Assembly: GCA_016188575.1 (NCBI GenBank)
Contig: JACPHN010000240.1
Location: 1-24,593, forward strand
Source: Candidatus Schekmanbacteria bacterium
GTDB taxonomy: Bacteria; CSSED10-310; JACPHN01
Reading direction: 5' to 3'
Length of the DNA: 24,593 nt
The translations under genes were made by a program, and so were the position numbers. A model generated the notes under the pieces. The model was not told the DNA's origin, ran no database searches, and saw nothing but the letters and a program-made list of their open reading frames with translations. This document shows positions 7,953 to 15,130 of the stretch, piece after piece (positions within the stretch are counted from its first letter, which is position 1; the number at the start of each line of letters is the position of its first letter).

Positions 7953-8093
7953 TTGGAAAAGAGAGAGGAAGCCGCCAAGCAAGAGCCGCAGAAGAAAAAG
8001 TGGACGCCACCGCGAATCGAAGACGTCTCCATGACCGCGATCACGGAGGTGAGCTTCGGCGGGTCAGGGACGGACAGCAGCATCTATAGCTGA
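7953..8093 (+). CDS. Putative lasso-type RiPP precursor peptide (46 residues, TTG start)
   Basis: A small gene opened by TTG at 7953 behind a very strong AGGAGGAG site (7940-7947), giving 46 residues that end F-G-G-S-G-T-D-S-S-I-Y-S. Its reading frame continues upstream through the PqqD gene; the ribosome site fixes the true start. The N-terminal half is charged (Glu/Lys/Gln). It is followed by W17-x-x-P20-x-I22, a match to the Y-x-x-P-x-L leader motif bound by B1 proteins, with Trp for Tyr. Thr31 fits the conserved Thr at position -2, making Val33 core residue 1 and Asp41 core residue 9. The predicted core is VSFGGSGTDSSIYS: a 9-residue ring closed on Asp9 and a 5-residue tail ending in Ser14. 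Cores starting at Ser34 (ring of 8) or Phe35 (ring of 7) are possible but lose the Thr rule. The last Ser is the expected target of the adjacent kinase. Confidence 0.72.
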   Translation: MEKREEAAKQEPQKKKWTPPRIEDVSMTAITEVSFGGSGTDSSIYS

Positions 8094-8196
8094 TCCGCTG
8101 GCGCGCCGACGCACAGCGCGGAACGAGGCGATGGCGCACGGTGAGGGAGTGGTCCTGAGTCCATCGCCTGTTCGACTGCAAGAAGACCCCACCTCA

Positions 8197-8221
8197 CCTC
8201 CCCCTGCAAGCGCGGGAGAGG
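8197..8221 (+). terminator. Hairpin downstream of the precursor gene
   Basis: CCTCCCCC pairs with GGGAGAGG around a 9-base loop with one mismatch, about 100 bases after the precursor stop. There is no U-tract. It may partially terminate or stabilise the 3' end of the precursor message, letting the precursor be made in excess over the glycosyltransferase. It lies in the otherwise featureless 177-bp gap at 8094-8270. Confidence 0.3.
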
Positions 8222-8270
8222 CGCCGCGGGTATTGTCGCGCCGGCGGCGAATGGGCGGTGGAATCAGGTG

Positions 8271-9521
8271 ATGCGAATCGCGGTCTGTCTGGAGCTCGGC
8301 GCGGGTCTTGGTCATCTGTGTCGCGTGGAACCTGTCGTGCGGCTCCTGCAGCGCAATCGCGCGGCCATTACCGTGGTTTCCCCGGCGGGCGCCGATAGTC
8401 GCGAAGTCCTGGGGGCTCTCGACGTCGAGCTCCGGCCCGCTCCTCCGCACGGCCCACGCGCGGAGCAGGCGGCAGCGCCATCTCACACCTACGGGCAAAA
8501 TCTCCGCAGGAACGGGTATGGCGATGAACACTGGCTTGCCGACACGTTGCGGCGCTGGGTCGCTCTCCTCGGCGAGCTCGCCCCGAGCCTGGTCGTGACC
8601 GAGCACGCGCCGGCGGCGCTCCTGGCGGCTCGCGCCCTCGACCTCCCGCGGGCCGTGCTCGGAACGGGATTTTCGCTGCCACCGGACGAGGTCCCCATGC
8701 CCGGCCTGCAACCCTGGTTCCGCGTTCCCGAATCCTATCTTCAGACCGCCGAGGCCGCCACGGTTGCCGATGTCAATCGCGGACTGACCGCGGCGGGTCT
8801 GCCACCGATCCAGGCGGTTCGCGACATCTTCGCCGGCGCCAGACGCTTTCTCTGCACCGTTCCCGAGCTCGACCATTACGGCCCGCGCCCGTCGGAACGG
8901 TACTGGGGTGTCGCCCACAGCTCGCCGTTCTCCGCGCGACCCCGCTGGCCGTCCGGCGGCCGGCCCCGCATCTTCTTCTATCTCGGCGGAGGCCACCGTC
9001 ACCTCGACGGCTTGCTCGGCGAGCTGGGCAAGCGCCGGCTCGCCGCGCTGGGGTATGTCCCGGGCCTGACCCGCCCCGATCGCCGCGCGCTCGCCCGAGA
9101 TACCGTGCGACTCGCTGCCGAGCCCATCGATTCGGCATGGGCGCCCGCAACGTGCGACTGCGTCGTTACGCATGGCGGATCCTGGAGCCAGGCCGCGCTG
9201 CTTCGCGGAAAACCGGTCCTGGCGCTGCCCCAGCAGCTCGAGCAGGCCGTCTGGAGCTACCGCGCCGGCGCCCAGGGGCTCGCCACGGTGGTGAGCATCC
9301 TCGACCGCGCCCCTGACTGGCACCGGCGCATCTCCGAGCTGACGTCCGCAGCCCTGCGCGACCGCGTCGCTGCCTTCTCTGGCCGGTACACCCAGCGCTT
9401 TCCCCACGGCTGCTGTGGCGCAGAGCTGTGCGCGGCGCTGTTACCCAAGGAGCATCCGGCGCCACGCGAGGCTCCCCAACAACTGGACGAAACCGATGAC
9501 GATATCCGAAGAAATGTTTGA
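8271..9521 (+). CDS. GT-B fold glycosyltransferase (UGT/MGT-like, GT1 type)
   Basis: A 416-residue protein with the two-domain GT-B pattern. The N-terminal Rossmann start has an L-G-x-G-L-G-H-L loop (about residues 7-16), typical of acceptor domains in macrolide-type glycosyltransferases. The C-terminal nucleotide-sugar site has T-H-G-G-S (His301) followed by L-P and a Gln-rich segment. It would move a hexose from an NDP-sugar to a small molecule or peptide. ATG 8271 (or GTG 8268) has only a weak CAGG site. The 177-bp gap after the precursor means it may have its own promoter, but it is co-directional. Its end overlaps the radical SAM gene by 26 bases. Glycosylation of the lasso peptide is inferred from position; pseudomycoidin is a known phosphorylated and hexose-bearing lasso peptide, but its enzyme is of a different type. 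A lipid or polyketide acceptor is equally possible on sequence alone. Confidence 0.8.
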   Translation: MRIAVCLELGAGLGHLCRVEPVVRLLQRNRAAITVVSPAGADSREVLGALDVELRPAPPHGPRAEQAAAPSHTYGQNLRRNGYGDEHWLADTLRRWVALLGELAPSLVVTEHAPAALLAARALDLPRAVLGTGFSLPPDEVPMPGLQPWFRVPESYLQTAEAATVADVNRGLTAAGLPPIQAVRDIFAGARRFLCTVPELDHYGPRPSERYWGVAHSSPFSARPRWPSGGRPRIFFYLGGGHRHLDGLLGELGKRRLAALGYVPGLTRPDRRALARDTVRLAAEPIDSAWAPATCDCVVTHGGSWSQAALLRGKPVLALPQQLEQAVWSYRAGAQGLATVVSILDRAPDWHRRISELTSAALRDRVAAFSGRYTQRFPHGCCGAELCAALLPKEHPAPREAPQQLDETDDDIRRNV

Positions 9522-10350
9522 GCTGGGCGGTGCGGCCCCATTCGAGGTGCGGGTGGACGCGTCCACGATCTGTCAGCTTCGCTGCCCCGTTTGCCCCAGC
9601 GCGACCGGGCAGAACCGCGACGTCATCGGGCGAGGAACCTTGAAGGCGCGCGATTTTGAGATGTTCCTAACGAACAACTCATGGATCGAGATCGTCGAGC
9701 TCGGCAACTGGGGAGAAGTGATGCTGAACAAGGGAGCTCCCGGAGATCCTGCGCATCGCCCACGATCACGGCGTGGCCACGGAGCTCGACGAAGGCGCCA
9801 ACTTCAACGACACCCCGGACGCATCCCTGGAGGCGCTCGTCCGCTACCAGGCTCGCGTCGTCCGCATCCCGATGGACGGCGCTACCAACGAGACCTACAA
9901 GATCTACCGACGCGGAGGCGACTTGAAGACGGTGATTGGCAACGCCCGCAAGCTCCTGGACATCAAACAGCGCCTTGGAAGCCCCTATCCGAAAGTCACT
10001 CTCCAGTTTGTCGTCTTCGGGCACAACGAGCACCAGATTCCTCACATCAAGATCCTCGCCAAGATCCTCGGCCTCCCCGTGAAATTCAAGCTGAGCTGGA
10101 GCTCGTCGTACTCCCCAATCCGGGACGAGGAACGAGTGCGAGCTGCAATCGGTTTTGCTGACCGCGCGGAATGGCTCGTGAGCGTTGGACGGTATTACTA
10201 CCGACATCAATGCTATCAGATGTGGTGCTCGCCGCAAGTCAATTGGGATGGAAAGTTCCTGGGTTGTACGCGCAACGTGTACCGAGCATACGACGGCAAC
10301 GTCTTCGCGAAAGACTTCATGCGTCGCTGAACGCGGCGCAATCGCGTTAG
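9496..10350 (+). pseudogene. Radical SAM (SPASM-like) enzyme, broken by two frameshifts and C-terminally short
   Basis: The first frame begins at 9496 (or at 9514) and has the 4Fe-4S motif C26-x3-C30-x2-C33 ('CQLRCPVC'), so it belongs to the radical SAM family. Around 9733, at 'aacaagggagctccc', it loses sense, and the family sequence resumes in another frame (G-V-A-T-E-L-D-E-G onward, then I-P-M-D-G-A-T-N-E-T-Y-K). One extra G in the GGG run explains this. The second frame runs through a C-terminal Cys pair region (C-Y-Q-M-W-C, G-C-T-R-N-V-Y) and stops at 10330. A third frame offers A-S-L-N-A-A-Q-S-R then stops at 10350, resembling the usual L-E-A-x-L-N end but lacking the final helix. Either a decayed gene or, for the first break, a sequencing error. 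If functional, it could modify the precursor. Confidence 0.75.
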
Positions 10351-10356
10351 GCGCGA

Positions 10357-11673
10357 TCACACAAACTCCCACCCTGCGGCATCCCGGGTCGCGGGCGCCG
10401 CCATAAGCAAGAACACGTACCCGATCCCCGCCGCACCCACCATGAAGCTCGGGTTCATCGCTCCGGTGGCGTCCCCGGACTCCCACCTGAGAAAGCCGTC
10501 GACCTCTTGACGTGCCGCCCAGGCATACCCCGCGAGCTGCTCGGCGCGCTCCCGCCAGACCTCATCGCCGGTTGCGCGGTAGAGCGCTAGCATGACCCCG
10601 GCGTTGCCCGCGTTCCCGTGACACACGCACGGGCTCCAGTGCGATCCCAAAGCCATGATTGTCTCCCCTGCCGAAATCGCCGTCTCCAGGTAGCGGGCCT
10701 CGCCGGTGAGCCGCCAGAGCTCCACGAAAAAAAGCGCGATCCCACCGGTGCCATGACACCACTGATCCTGAAATTCCGCGGTCTGATCGGGCTGTCTCCG
10801 GTACCATGACAGGTTCCCGTCGCGCCTGACGGCGATCTCCGCGAGCCATGTCGCCGCCTGTACCGCGCCCTTGCGATAGGCGAGTCCGCGATCGCCGAGC
10901 GCGCCGGCGAGCCGCGCCAGGAAATAGCCGATACCGGCAGTGCCGTGCGAAATACCGGGATAGTAATACTCCGACCCGATGGCGAGAGGCCACTTTGCTC
11001 CCGCTCCCTCGGCGACGGCGGCCGCCAGCAAGCGGTCGGCACGAGCCACCGCGGAGCGCAGCCAACGCTCGTCGCCATCGACCGCGTGCAGCTCGAGTAA
11101 GAACAGGCCCTCGCCGGCAGCCCCGCTGATCACGTCGAGGTCGGTGCTCCCTTCCGGCAGCCGCGCCGCGATCGCGCGCGCCTGATCGCGCCAGCCCTCG
11201 CCGGGAAACGCCTCATCCAGCGCCAAAAACATCCGCCCGTGGCCAGCGAGCCCGACGTGGAGCCCAGCCGGAGCGGCGCTGGTATCCACGGCGGCAGCGG
11301 CGACAAACTGCGCCCCCTCCCGGATCAAGGCGGCGAGCTCCTCCGACGGATGCTCCAGGTAGTACTTGGCGAGAAAGAAAAGGATGCCCGCTGCCCCCGT
11401 ATAGAAATCCGACGAATACCCGTACGAGACGTTCACGCCATCGAGATACTCGGCGATGAGCCACCGCGCGCCCGCACCGCTCCGCTCGGCTCGGTGCGCG
11501 ACGTCGCGCATGACCTCCGAGGCCGCCGCTCCCCAGTCGACGGGTGGCGCCACCGCAGCCGTGGCGGTGGCGTCCGGCCCCCCAGCGAACGAGCGATCCG
11601 GCGCAGCGGTGTCCGCACAGCCGACGGCGGTGCAGAGCGGAACGAGAATGACGAGCAGGCGCAATCTAGACAT
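10357..11673 (-). CDS. LanC-like lipoprotein (exported lanthionine-synthetase-C fold)
   Basis: A 438-residue protein. Start 11673 is chosen over longer in-frame starts because of the GGAGG site 7 bases upstream and because it begins a textbook lipoprotein signal (M-S-R-L-R..., lipobox A-V-G-C, Cys19). The mature part shows seven Gly-x-x-Gly helix-pair repeats of the LanC alpha-toroid (F-Y-T-G-A-A-G, V-G-L-A-G-H-G, I-S-G-A-A-G, I-S-H-G-T-A-G, W-C-H-G-T-G-G, V-C-H-G-N-A-G, M-V-G-A-A-G). All NisC active-site equivalents are present: His243, Trp305-Cys306, Cys351-His352, with the last two groups spaced almost as in NisC. LanC cyclases act in the cytoplasm on LanB/LanM-dehydrated peptides; none is seen here, and this one should sit in the periplasm. 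Its substrate is unknown. It is coupled to the M23 lipoprotein upstream by an 8-base overlap and converges on the radical SAM pseudogene. Confidence 0.85.
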   Translation of the reverse strand: MSRLRLLVILVPLCTAVGCADTAAPDRSFAGGPDATATAAVAPPVDWGAAASEVMRDVAHRAERSGAGARWLIAEYLDGVNVSYGYSSDFYTGAAGILFFLAKYYLEHPSEELAALIREGAQFVAAAAVDTSAAPAGLHVGLAGHGRMFLALDEAFPGEGWRDQARAIAARLPEGSTDLDVISGAAGEGLFLLELHAVDGDERWLRSAVARADRLLAAAVAEGAGAKWPLAIGSEYYYPGISHGTAGIGYFLARLAGALGDRGLAYRKGAVQAATWLAEIAVRRDGNLSWYRRQPDQTAEFQDQWCHGTGGIALFFVELWRLTGEARYLETAISAGETIMALGSHWSPCVCHGNAGNAGVMLALYRATGDEVWRERAEQLAGYAWAARQEVDGFLRWESGDATGAMNPSFMVGAAGIGYVFLLMAAPATRDAAGWEFV

Positions 11674-12841
11674 TTCGTACCTCCACGGTTTCACGCAGCT
11701 CGCTTTCATTTCCTGCGGCATCGACGGCAATCACGATGATGCTGTACAGACCATCTGGATAGAGCGGCACACCGTCTCTCTTTTCCTCGGTATCCCAATA
11801 AAAGTCGCGCTCCTCGACCGCCGGTTCGCCCGTGCGCCCACTTCGAGAGCGGCGCATCAGCTCGTAATACGAGAACGTCCGGTCGCCGATCGAGGGATCT
11901 CCGGGGACAACTTCGCCAGGGAACCGATAGACAGTCAGAGCGCGCTCGACGTCCGCCTCGCGGGTGGGCCCGAGGCGAATCCTCAGGGTGCCGCCGTCGA
12001 AAGCGACGCCTCGCCAGATGACTCCTGTGGCACCCGCGATCTCCACTTCGACGCGCGCCACCGCCAGGCGATCCCCGACTCCCCACACCGGGTCATGGGC
12101 GTCTGCTCCGCCATCGCGAATGCCGGCGACGACTTCGACCCTACCCGCGACCACCGTGGGTTGACCCGCGGCGAAGCGCGCGCCGCTGTCGCCGGAGAAG
12201 TATCGCAGCGGCGGGTCGAACGCCGGGGCCTCATCATCGTCGTATGTGAAGTAGGCCGTGGAGTCCAGGCTGATCAAACCATAGACATCGCTCCACGCTC
12301 CCCCTGGCGCCGGGGTCACGCGCGAAAGGTGCACGTGCTCCATGCCCTGAAAGCTGATGCTGGCGATCTGCTGTCCTTGCCGCACGCGGTCGCCGGTGCG
12401 GAACCGGAAGTTGTCGACGTGGGCGTAGGACCAGCCGAAGCCGGGCGCGGACTCGTCTTCGATGACGATGTACTTGTAATACTCCACGGCCTCGTCGAGG
12501 TGGCGCACCCGCCCTGTCTGCAGGGCGTAGATGGGAGTGCCGTTGGGAGCGAGAAAATCGATGCCATCGTGGAGGTAGGTCGTATCCGGCGTCGCGGCGC
12601 CTTGATACTGGCCAAAGGTATTCATGATCCAGGCGCTCGTGCGGATGCCGCCGTGCCCCGAGCCATCGGTGGGCCAGGGCAGCGGCGGACTCGCGTCGTC
12701 CTGGGTGGCGGAGCCGCCTGCGGGCGCACAGGCGCTGAGGGCGAGAATGAGGCAAGCAGCGAGAAGCAGGCGACCCGGGAGCGGGGAGCAGGCGGCCCCG
12801 AGGTTGAAATTGGCGTCTTGGGCTCGGAGGAAGCTAGTCAT
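11666..12841 (-). CDS. M23 (LytM-type) metallopeptidase lipoprotein
   Basis: A 391-residue predicted cell-envelope endopeptidase. The ATG at 12841 has a GAGG site. A long N-region precedes the hydrophobic stretch and a perfect lipobox L-S-A-C (near residue 38). The M23 domain has the zinc motif H91-x3-D95 (L-H-D-G-I-D), the strand P-I-Y-A-L-x-T-G-R-V, a Y-A-H-V-D segment and the second zinc motif H169-V-H171. It therefore looks catalytically competent for cleaving peptidoglycan cross-bridges or another Gly-rich peptide. From about residue 200 on is a beta-rich region ending in a Y-P-D-G-L-Y-x-I-I-V-I-A-V-D-A-A-G-N-E segment typical of an Ig-like sandwich. It overlaps the LanC-like gene by 8 bases, so the two lipoproteins are co-translated and probably act together in the periplasm. 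Confidence 0.85.
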   Translation of the reverse strand: MTSFLRAQDANFNLGAACSPLPGRLLLAACLILALSACAPAGGSATQDDASPPLPWPTDGSGHGGIRTSAWIMNTFGQYQGAATPDTTYLHDGIDFLAPNGTPIYALQTGRVRHLDEAVEYYKYIVIEDESAPGFGWSYAHVDNFRFRTGDRVRQGQQIASISFQGMEHVHLSRVTPAPGGAWSDVYGLISLDSTAYFTYDDDEAPAFDPPLRYFSGDSGARFAAGQPTVVAGRVEVVAGIRDGGADAHDPVWGVGDRLAVARVEVEIAGATGVIWRGVAFDGGTLRIRLGPTREADVERALTVYRFPGEVVPGDPSIGDRTFSYYELMRRSRSGRTGEPAVEERDFYWDTEEKRDGVPLYPDGLYSIIVIAVDAAGNESELRETVEVRNV

Positions 12842-13222
12842 GACTCAGAACCTCGGCGCTGTTGTTCAGGCGATGGGAAGAGATCACGGAGCGGATGTTC
12901 TTATTGGTGCCGCGTTTTCGGCACGCCGGGGAGCGATGCACAGATCATGCCGGGAGCTCGGGCCGCGCATGGAGAACGTCGGGGCGCCGGAGCGGAGGAG
13001 GGAGCAGCGAGCGGAAACGCCAATTGCGCACGCATCAGCGCACGTTCGTGCGCATGGCTGCAGGGTGCGCCGCAAACGACATGGACCGCGCGTGCTTGCC
13101 TGCGGCAGCGTGCCGGTTCGGCACCGTGGCGGCGCGCGGCAAAGAGCTGGCCCATCGATTGCGACTCGATGCATGCCGGCATCCCGCAAGCTTGAAACCA
13201 ACACCCACGAGAGGACTCTCCC
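12842..13222. promoter_or_regulatory. Divergent intergenic region between the M23/LanC pair and the FHA gene
   Basis: 381 bp without a credible gene; ORFs on both strands here have Arg/Ser/Pro/Cys-rich compositions typical of chance frames in GC-rich DNA. It should hold promoters for both directions. The one structure I see is the palindrome at 13038-13053. Confidence 0.5.
13038..13053. promoter_or_regulatory. 16-bp palindrome GCGCACGTTCGTGCGC
   Basis: A perfect inverted repeat with 7-bp arms around TT, plus a further GCGCACG copy at 13027-13033. It lies in the divergent region and is a candidate dimer-binding operator or a small hairpin. Confidence 0.35.
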
Positions 13223-13627
13223 ATGCACGTCTATCTGTTGCTCGAAACCGGCCCCGGAGACGTCGCCCTGCTCTGGGAGCTATCGCGACTCCTGGTGGTG
13301 GGTCGTCACCGCTTCAACGACATCGTCGTCAGCTCCCCGCGAATGAGCCGACGCCACGCCGAGCTCTTCACCGACCAGGGCGTGCCCTATGTCCGGGACC
13401 TGTCCGCGAATCACCTCACGTTTGTCAACGGGCGGCGCCTGACGAGCTCTGCGCCGTACGCGCTCGACAACGACGACGTCGTCAGTTTCGGCGTGGGCAG
13501 TGCCGCGGTCTCCTACCGCGTCTGCCGGCGCCGGCACCCCGCAGTGCGCGTGCTCGACCTGCTCGGAGGCCAAGCCACCAGCACCCAGGGATCTACAGCG
13601 CACGCCGCGGGCAGGCAGGGGACCTGA
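13223..13627 (+). CDS. Small FHA-domain protein
   Basis: A 134-residue protein made almost wholly of one forkhead-associated domain, which binds phosphothreonine peptides. Seen: V-V-G-R-H-R-F-N-D-I-V (Arg and Asn of the phosphopeptide pocket), S-R-R-H-A-E (the Ser and His that define the family), then D-L-S-A-N-x-T-F-V-N-G-R-R-L and the last strands. A GAGAGGA site precedes ATG 13223. There is no kinase or secretion gene beside it, so its partner is unknown. Stand-alone FHA proteins of this size often act as adaptors in Ser/Thr kinase signalling or in type VI/III secretion assembly. The last 25 residues after the domain are low-complexity and may be unstructured. Confidence 0.85.
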   Translation: MHVYLLLETGPGDVALLWELSRLLVVGRHRFNDIVVSSPRMSRRHAELFTDQGVPYVRDLSANHLTFVNGRRLTSSAPYALDNDDVVSFGVGSAAVSYRVCRRRHPAVRVLDLLGGQATSTQGSTAHAAGRQGT

Positions 13628-13671
13628 AGCCACCGCCTCGATCGTGCGGCTGCCGTGCCTGCGCCCCTCTT

Positions 13672-13696
13672 CCTCCCCCCGCACCGTGGGGGGAGG
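13672..13696. terminator. Strong hairpin after the FHA gene
   Basis: CCTCCCCCC (13672-13680) pairs with GGGGGGAGG (13688-13696) around a 7-base loop, with partial pairing continuing outside. No U-tract. The CCTCCCC...GGGGAGG theme resembles the 8197-8221 hairpin, so both may belong to one dispersed palindromic repeat family. It is a likely transcript 3' end. Confidence 0.45.
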
Positions 13697-13821
13697 CGAG
13701 GAGGGCAGGAGCTGTTCGCGCGGTGCGCTGGTGGATTCAGGATGAGCAGAGCACTGGCGCGAACCGCCGCCGCACACTATTGTGAAAACCGCGCGGCACG
13801 GCGGCCGTGTGGAGCGCCTTG

Positions 13822-15090
13822 ATGTTTGGAACGATCAAACCACGGTTGTGTCGTCAGGGGACAGCGAGCGCGGAGACGTACCGCGCGGCGCACTGTGGGC
13901 TCTGCAAGGCATTGGCGGTCGCCCACGGACCGCTTGCGCGGGTGCTGGCTACACACGACCTGACCACGTTGGCCGTGCTGGCGGACGCCGTGGCCGTCGT
14001 GCCCGCGGAAATGGCGACGTGCCGGTGCCCCTTGGCACCCGGGCGGCAACAGCTTGTGCTCGCCCCGTCCGCGGCGGCGATGCGCCTGGCCGCAGCGACT
14101 CAGGTGATCCTGGCGGACCTCTGGCTCGCCGACCAGGCCGCCGACCGATCGCGACTCTTCGGCGCGGCTCGGTGGCTGCTCACACGCGCGGTGCGGCGCT
14201 CCCGCGCGGCACTGCTCCGCCTCGGCTTCCGGGACGCAGCATGGGTCGCGATCACCGCGCAGCAGGCCGCGGTGGAAGGTGTCCCGGCGACCCCCGAGCG
14301 GGCGGCGGCGCCCACAGGACAGATGGTCGCGTCGCTCTTGGAGCAAGTCGGAGTCGCCGCGATCGGGACGAGATCCGCCGCGGTCTCGCCGCTGCCAGAG
14401 CAGTTTCGACGCCTCGGAGAAGCGCTCGGCCACGCCGTCTACCTCATCGACAGCATCCGCGACCTGCGCTCGGACTGCCGGCGCCGGCAGTTCAACCCTT
14501 GCCTCGAGACCGTGGCGGGGCGCACGGCCCCGTCGCCGGCGCGCTTCGACGCCACCGTGAGCGCACTGGTGACGGCAGTTGCCGGAGTTCGGGAGCAGGT
14601 CTCGGCGATCTCCTGGCCGCGGCACGGTGCTCTCGTGCGCCACTTGCTGGTCGAGCGTCTGGCGGCAGTGGCGCGGCAGAGCGAGCAGGCGACGCGCCGT
14701 TGGTTGGATGGCAATTCACCGAGCCTGGAGAACGCGGGTTTCCTGGCATGGCTTGGGGCGGCGTTCAGGTGGCTGCGCGCCCGGGTCACGGCGAAAGGCC
14801 GGGGCGACAATACTGAGGCGATGGCGAGCTCCGAGACGTCGGACTCGTCCGCGGAGCAGGAGCCGCGCCCGCGCCATGCGGAGCGCGGCGATCGCAGCTC
14901 CTGCTGCCAGTACTGCGACTGCGAGCCCTCATGTTGTGACTGGGGGTGCGGCAAGGATGGGCATTGCTGTCGGTCCACGCACGGCTGCGGGCACTGCGAC
15001 AGTTGTCACTCCTGTGACGGCGGCCACGGGTGCGACAGTTGCCACGCCTGCGATTGCGACTGCTGCGCCTGCTGCGACTGCTCCCCGTAA
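13822..15090 (+). CDS. DUF5685-family protein with Cys-rich C-terminal tail
   Basis: 422 residues; start 13822 is chosen for its GGAG site at a 7-base spacing and because the family begins M-F-G-x-I/V-x-P. Seen: H-C-G-L-C-K-A-L near residue 23 (family Y/H-C-G-L-C motif), a T-H-D-L-T-T-L-A segment, alpha-helical Ala/Arg/Leu-rich body, and G-H-A-V-Y-L-I-D-S-I-R-D-L-x-x-D near residue 210, which matches the family's Asp-rich second motif. Biochemical function is unknown to me. The striking part is the last 64 residues, with 22 Cys plus many His and Asp in C-x-C, C-C and C-D/H-x-C runs. It looks like a metal-binding tail, or a site for Fe-S or Zn loading. A Ser/Glu linker (about 330-355) separates body and tail. 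Confidence 0.75.
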   Translation: MFGTIKPRLCRQGTASAETYRAAHCGLCKALAVAHGPLARVLATHDLTTLAVLADAVAVVPAEMATCRCPLAPGRQQLVLAPSAAAMRLAAATQVILADLWLADQAADRSRLFGAARWLLTRAVRRSRAALLRLGFRDAAWVAITAQQAAVEGVPATPERAAAPTGQMVASLLEQVGVAAIGTRSAAVSPLPEQFRRLGEALGHAVYLIDSIRDLRSDCRRRQFNPCLETVAGRTAPSPARFDATVSALVTAVAGVREQVSAISWPRHGALVRHLLVERLAAVARQSEQATRRWLDGNSPSLENAGFLAWLGAAFRWLRARVTAKGRGDNTEAMASSETSDSSAEQEPRPRHAERGDRSSCCQYCDCEPSCCDWGCGKDGHCCRSTHGCGHCDSCHSCDGGHGCDSCHACDCDCCACCDCSP

Positions 15091-15130
15091 CCACCTCGAG
15101 CAGCCGGTGGATGCAGGCCGGTCCCACATC

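Noticed and set aside
8036-8093. Alternative core starts at Ser34 (ring of 8) or Phe35 (ring of 7) for the precursor
   Set aside because: Possible by ring size, but neither keeps Thr at position -2; kept only as alternatives.
8064-9407. Long minus-strand ORF (447 codons) antisense to the glycosyltransferase
   Set aside because: No recognisable domain; the plus-strand frame carries the GT-B motifs.
10357-11673. Calling the locus a lanthipeptide cluster because of the LanC-like protein
   Set aside because: No LanB or LanM dehydratase, no Ser/Thr/Cys-rich precursor beside it, and the protein has a lipoprotein signal.
11456-13195. 579-codon plus-strand ORF opposite the LanC-like/M23 genes
   Set aside because: Opposite frame of two genes with intact lipoboxes and catalytic motifs; no domain seen.
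12842-13222. Several ORFs of 100 or more codons in both directions
   Set aside because: No ribosome site or domain; amino-acid content typical of chance frames.
14890-15090. Cys-rich tail as a separate RiPP precursor
   Set aside because: It is in frame with and continuous to the DUF5685 protein, with no internal ribosome site.
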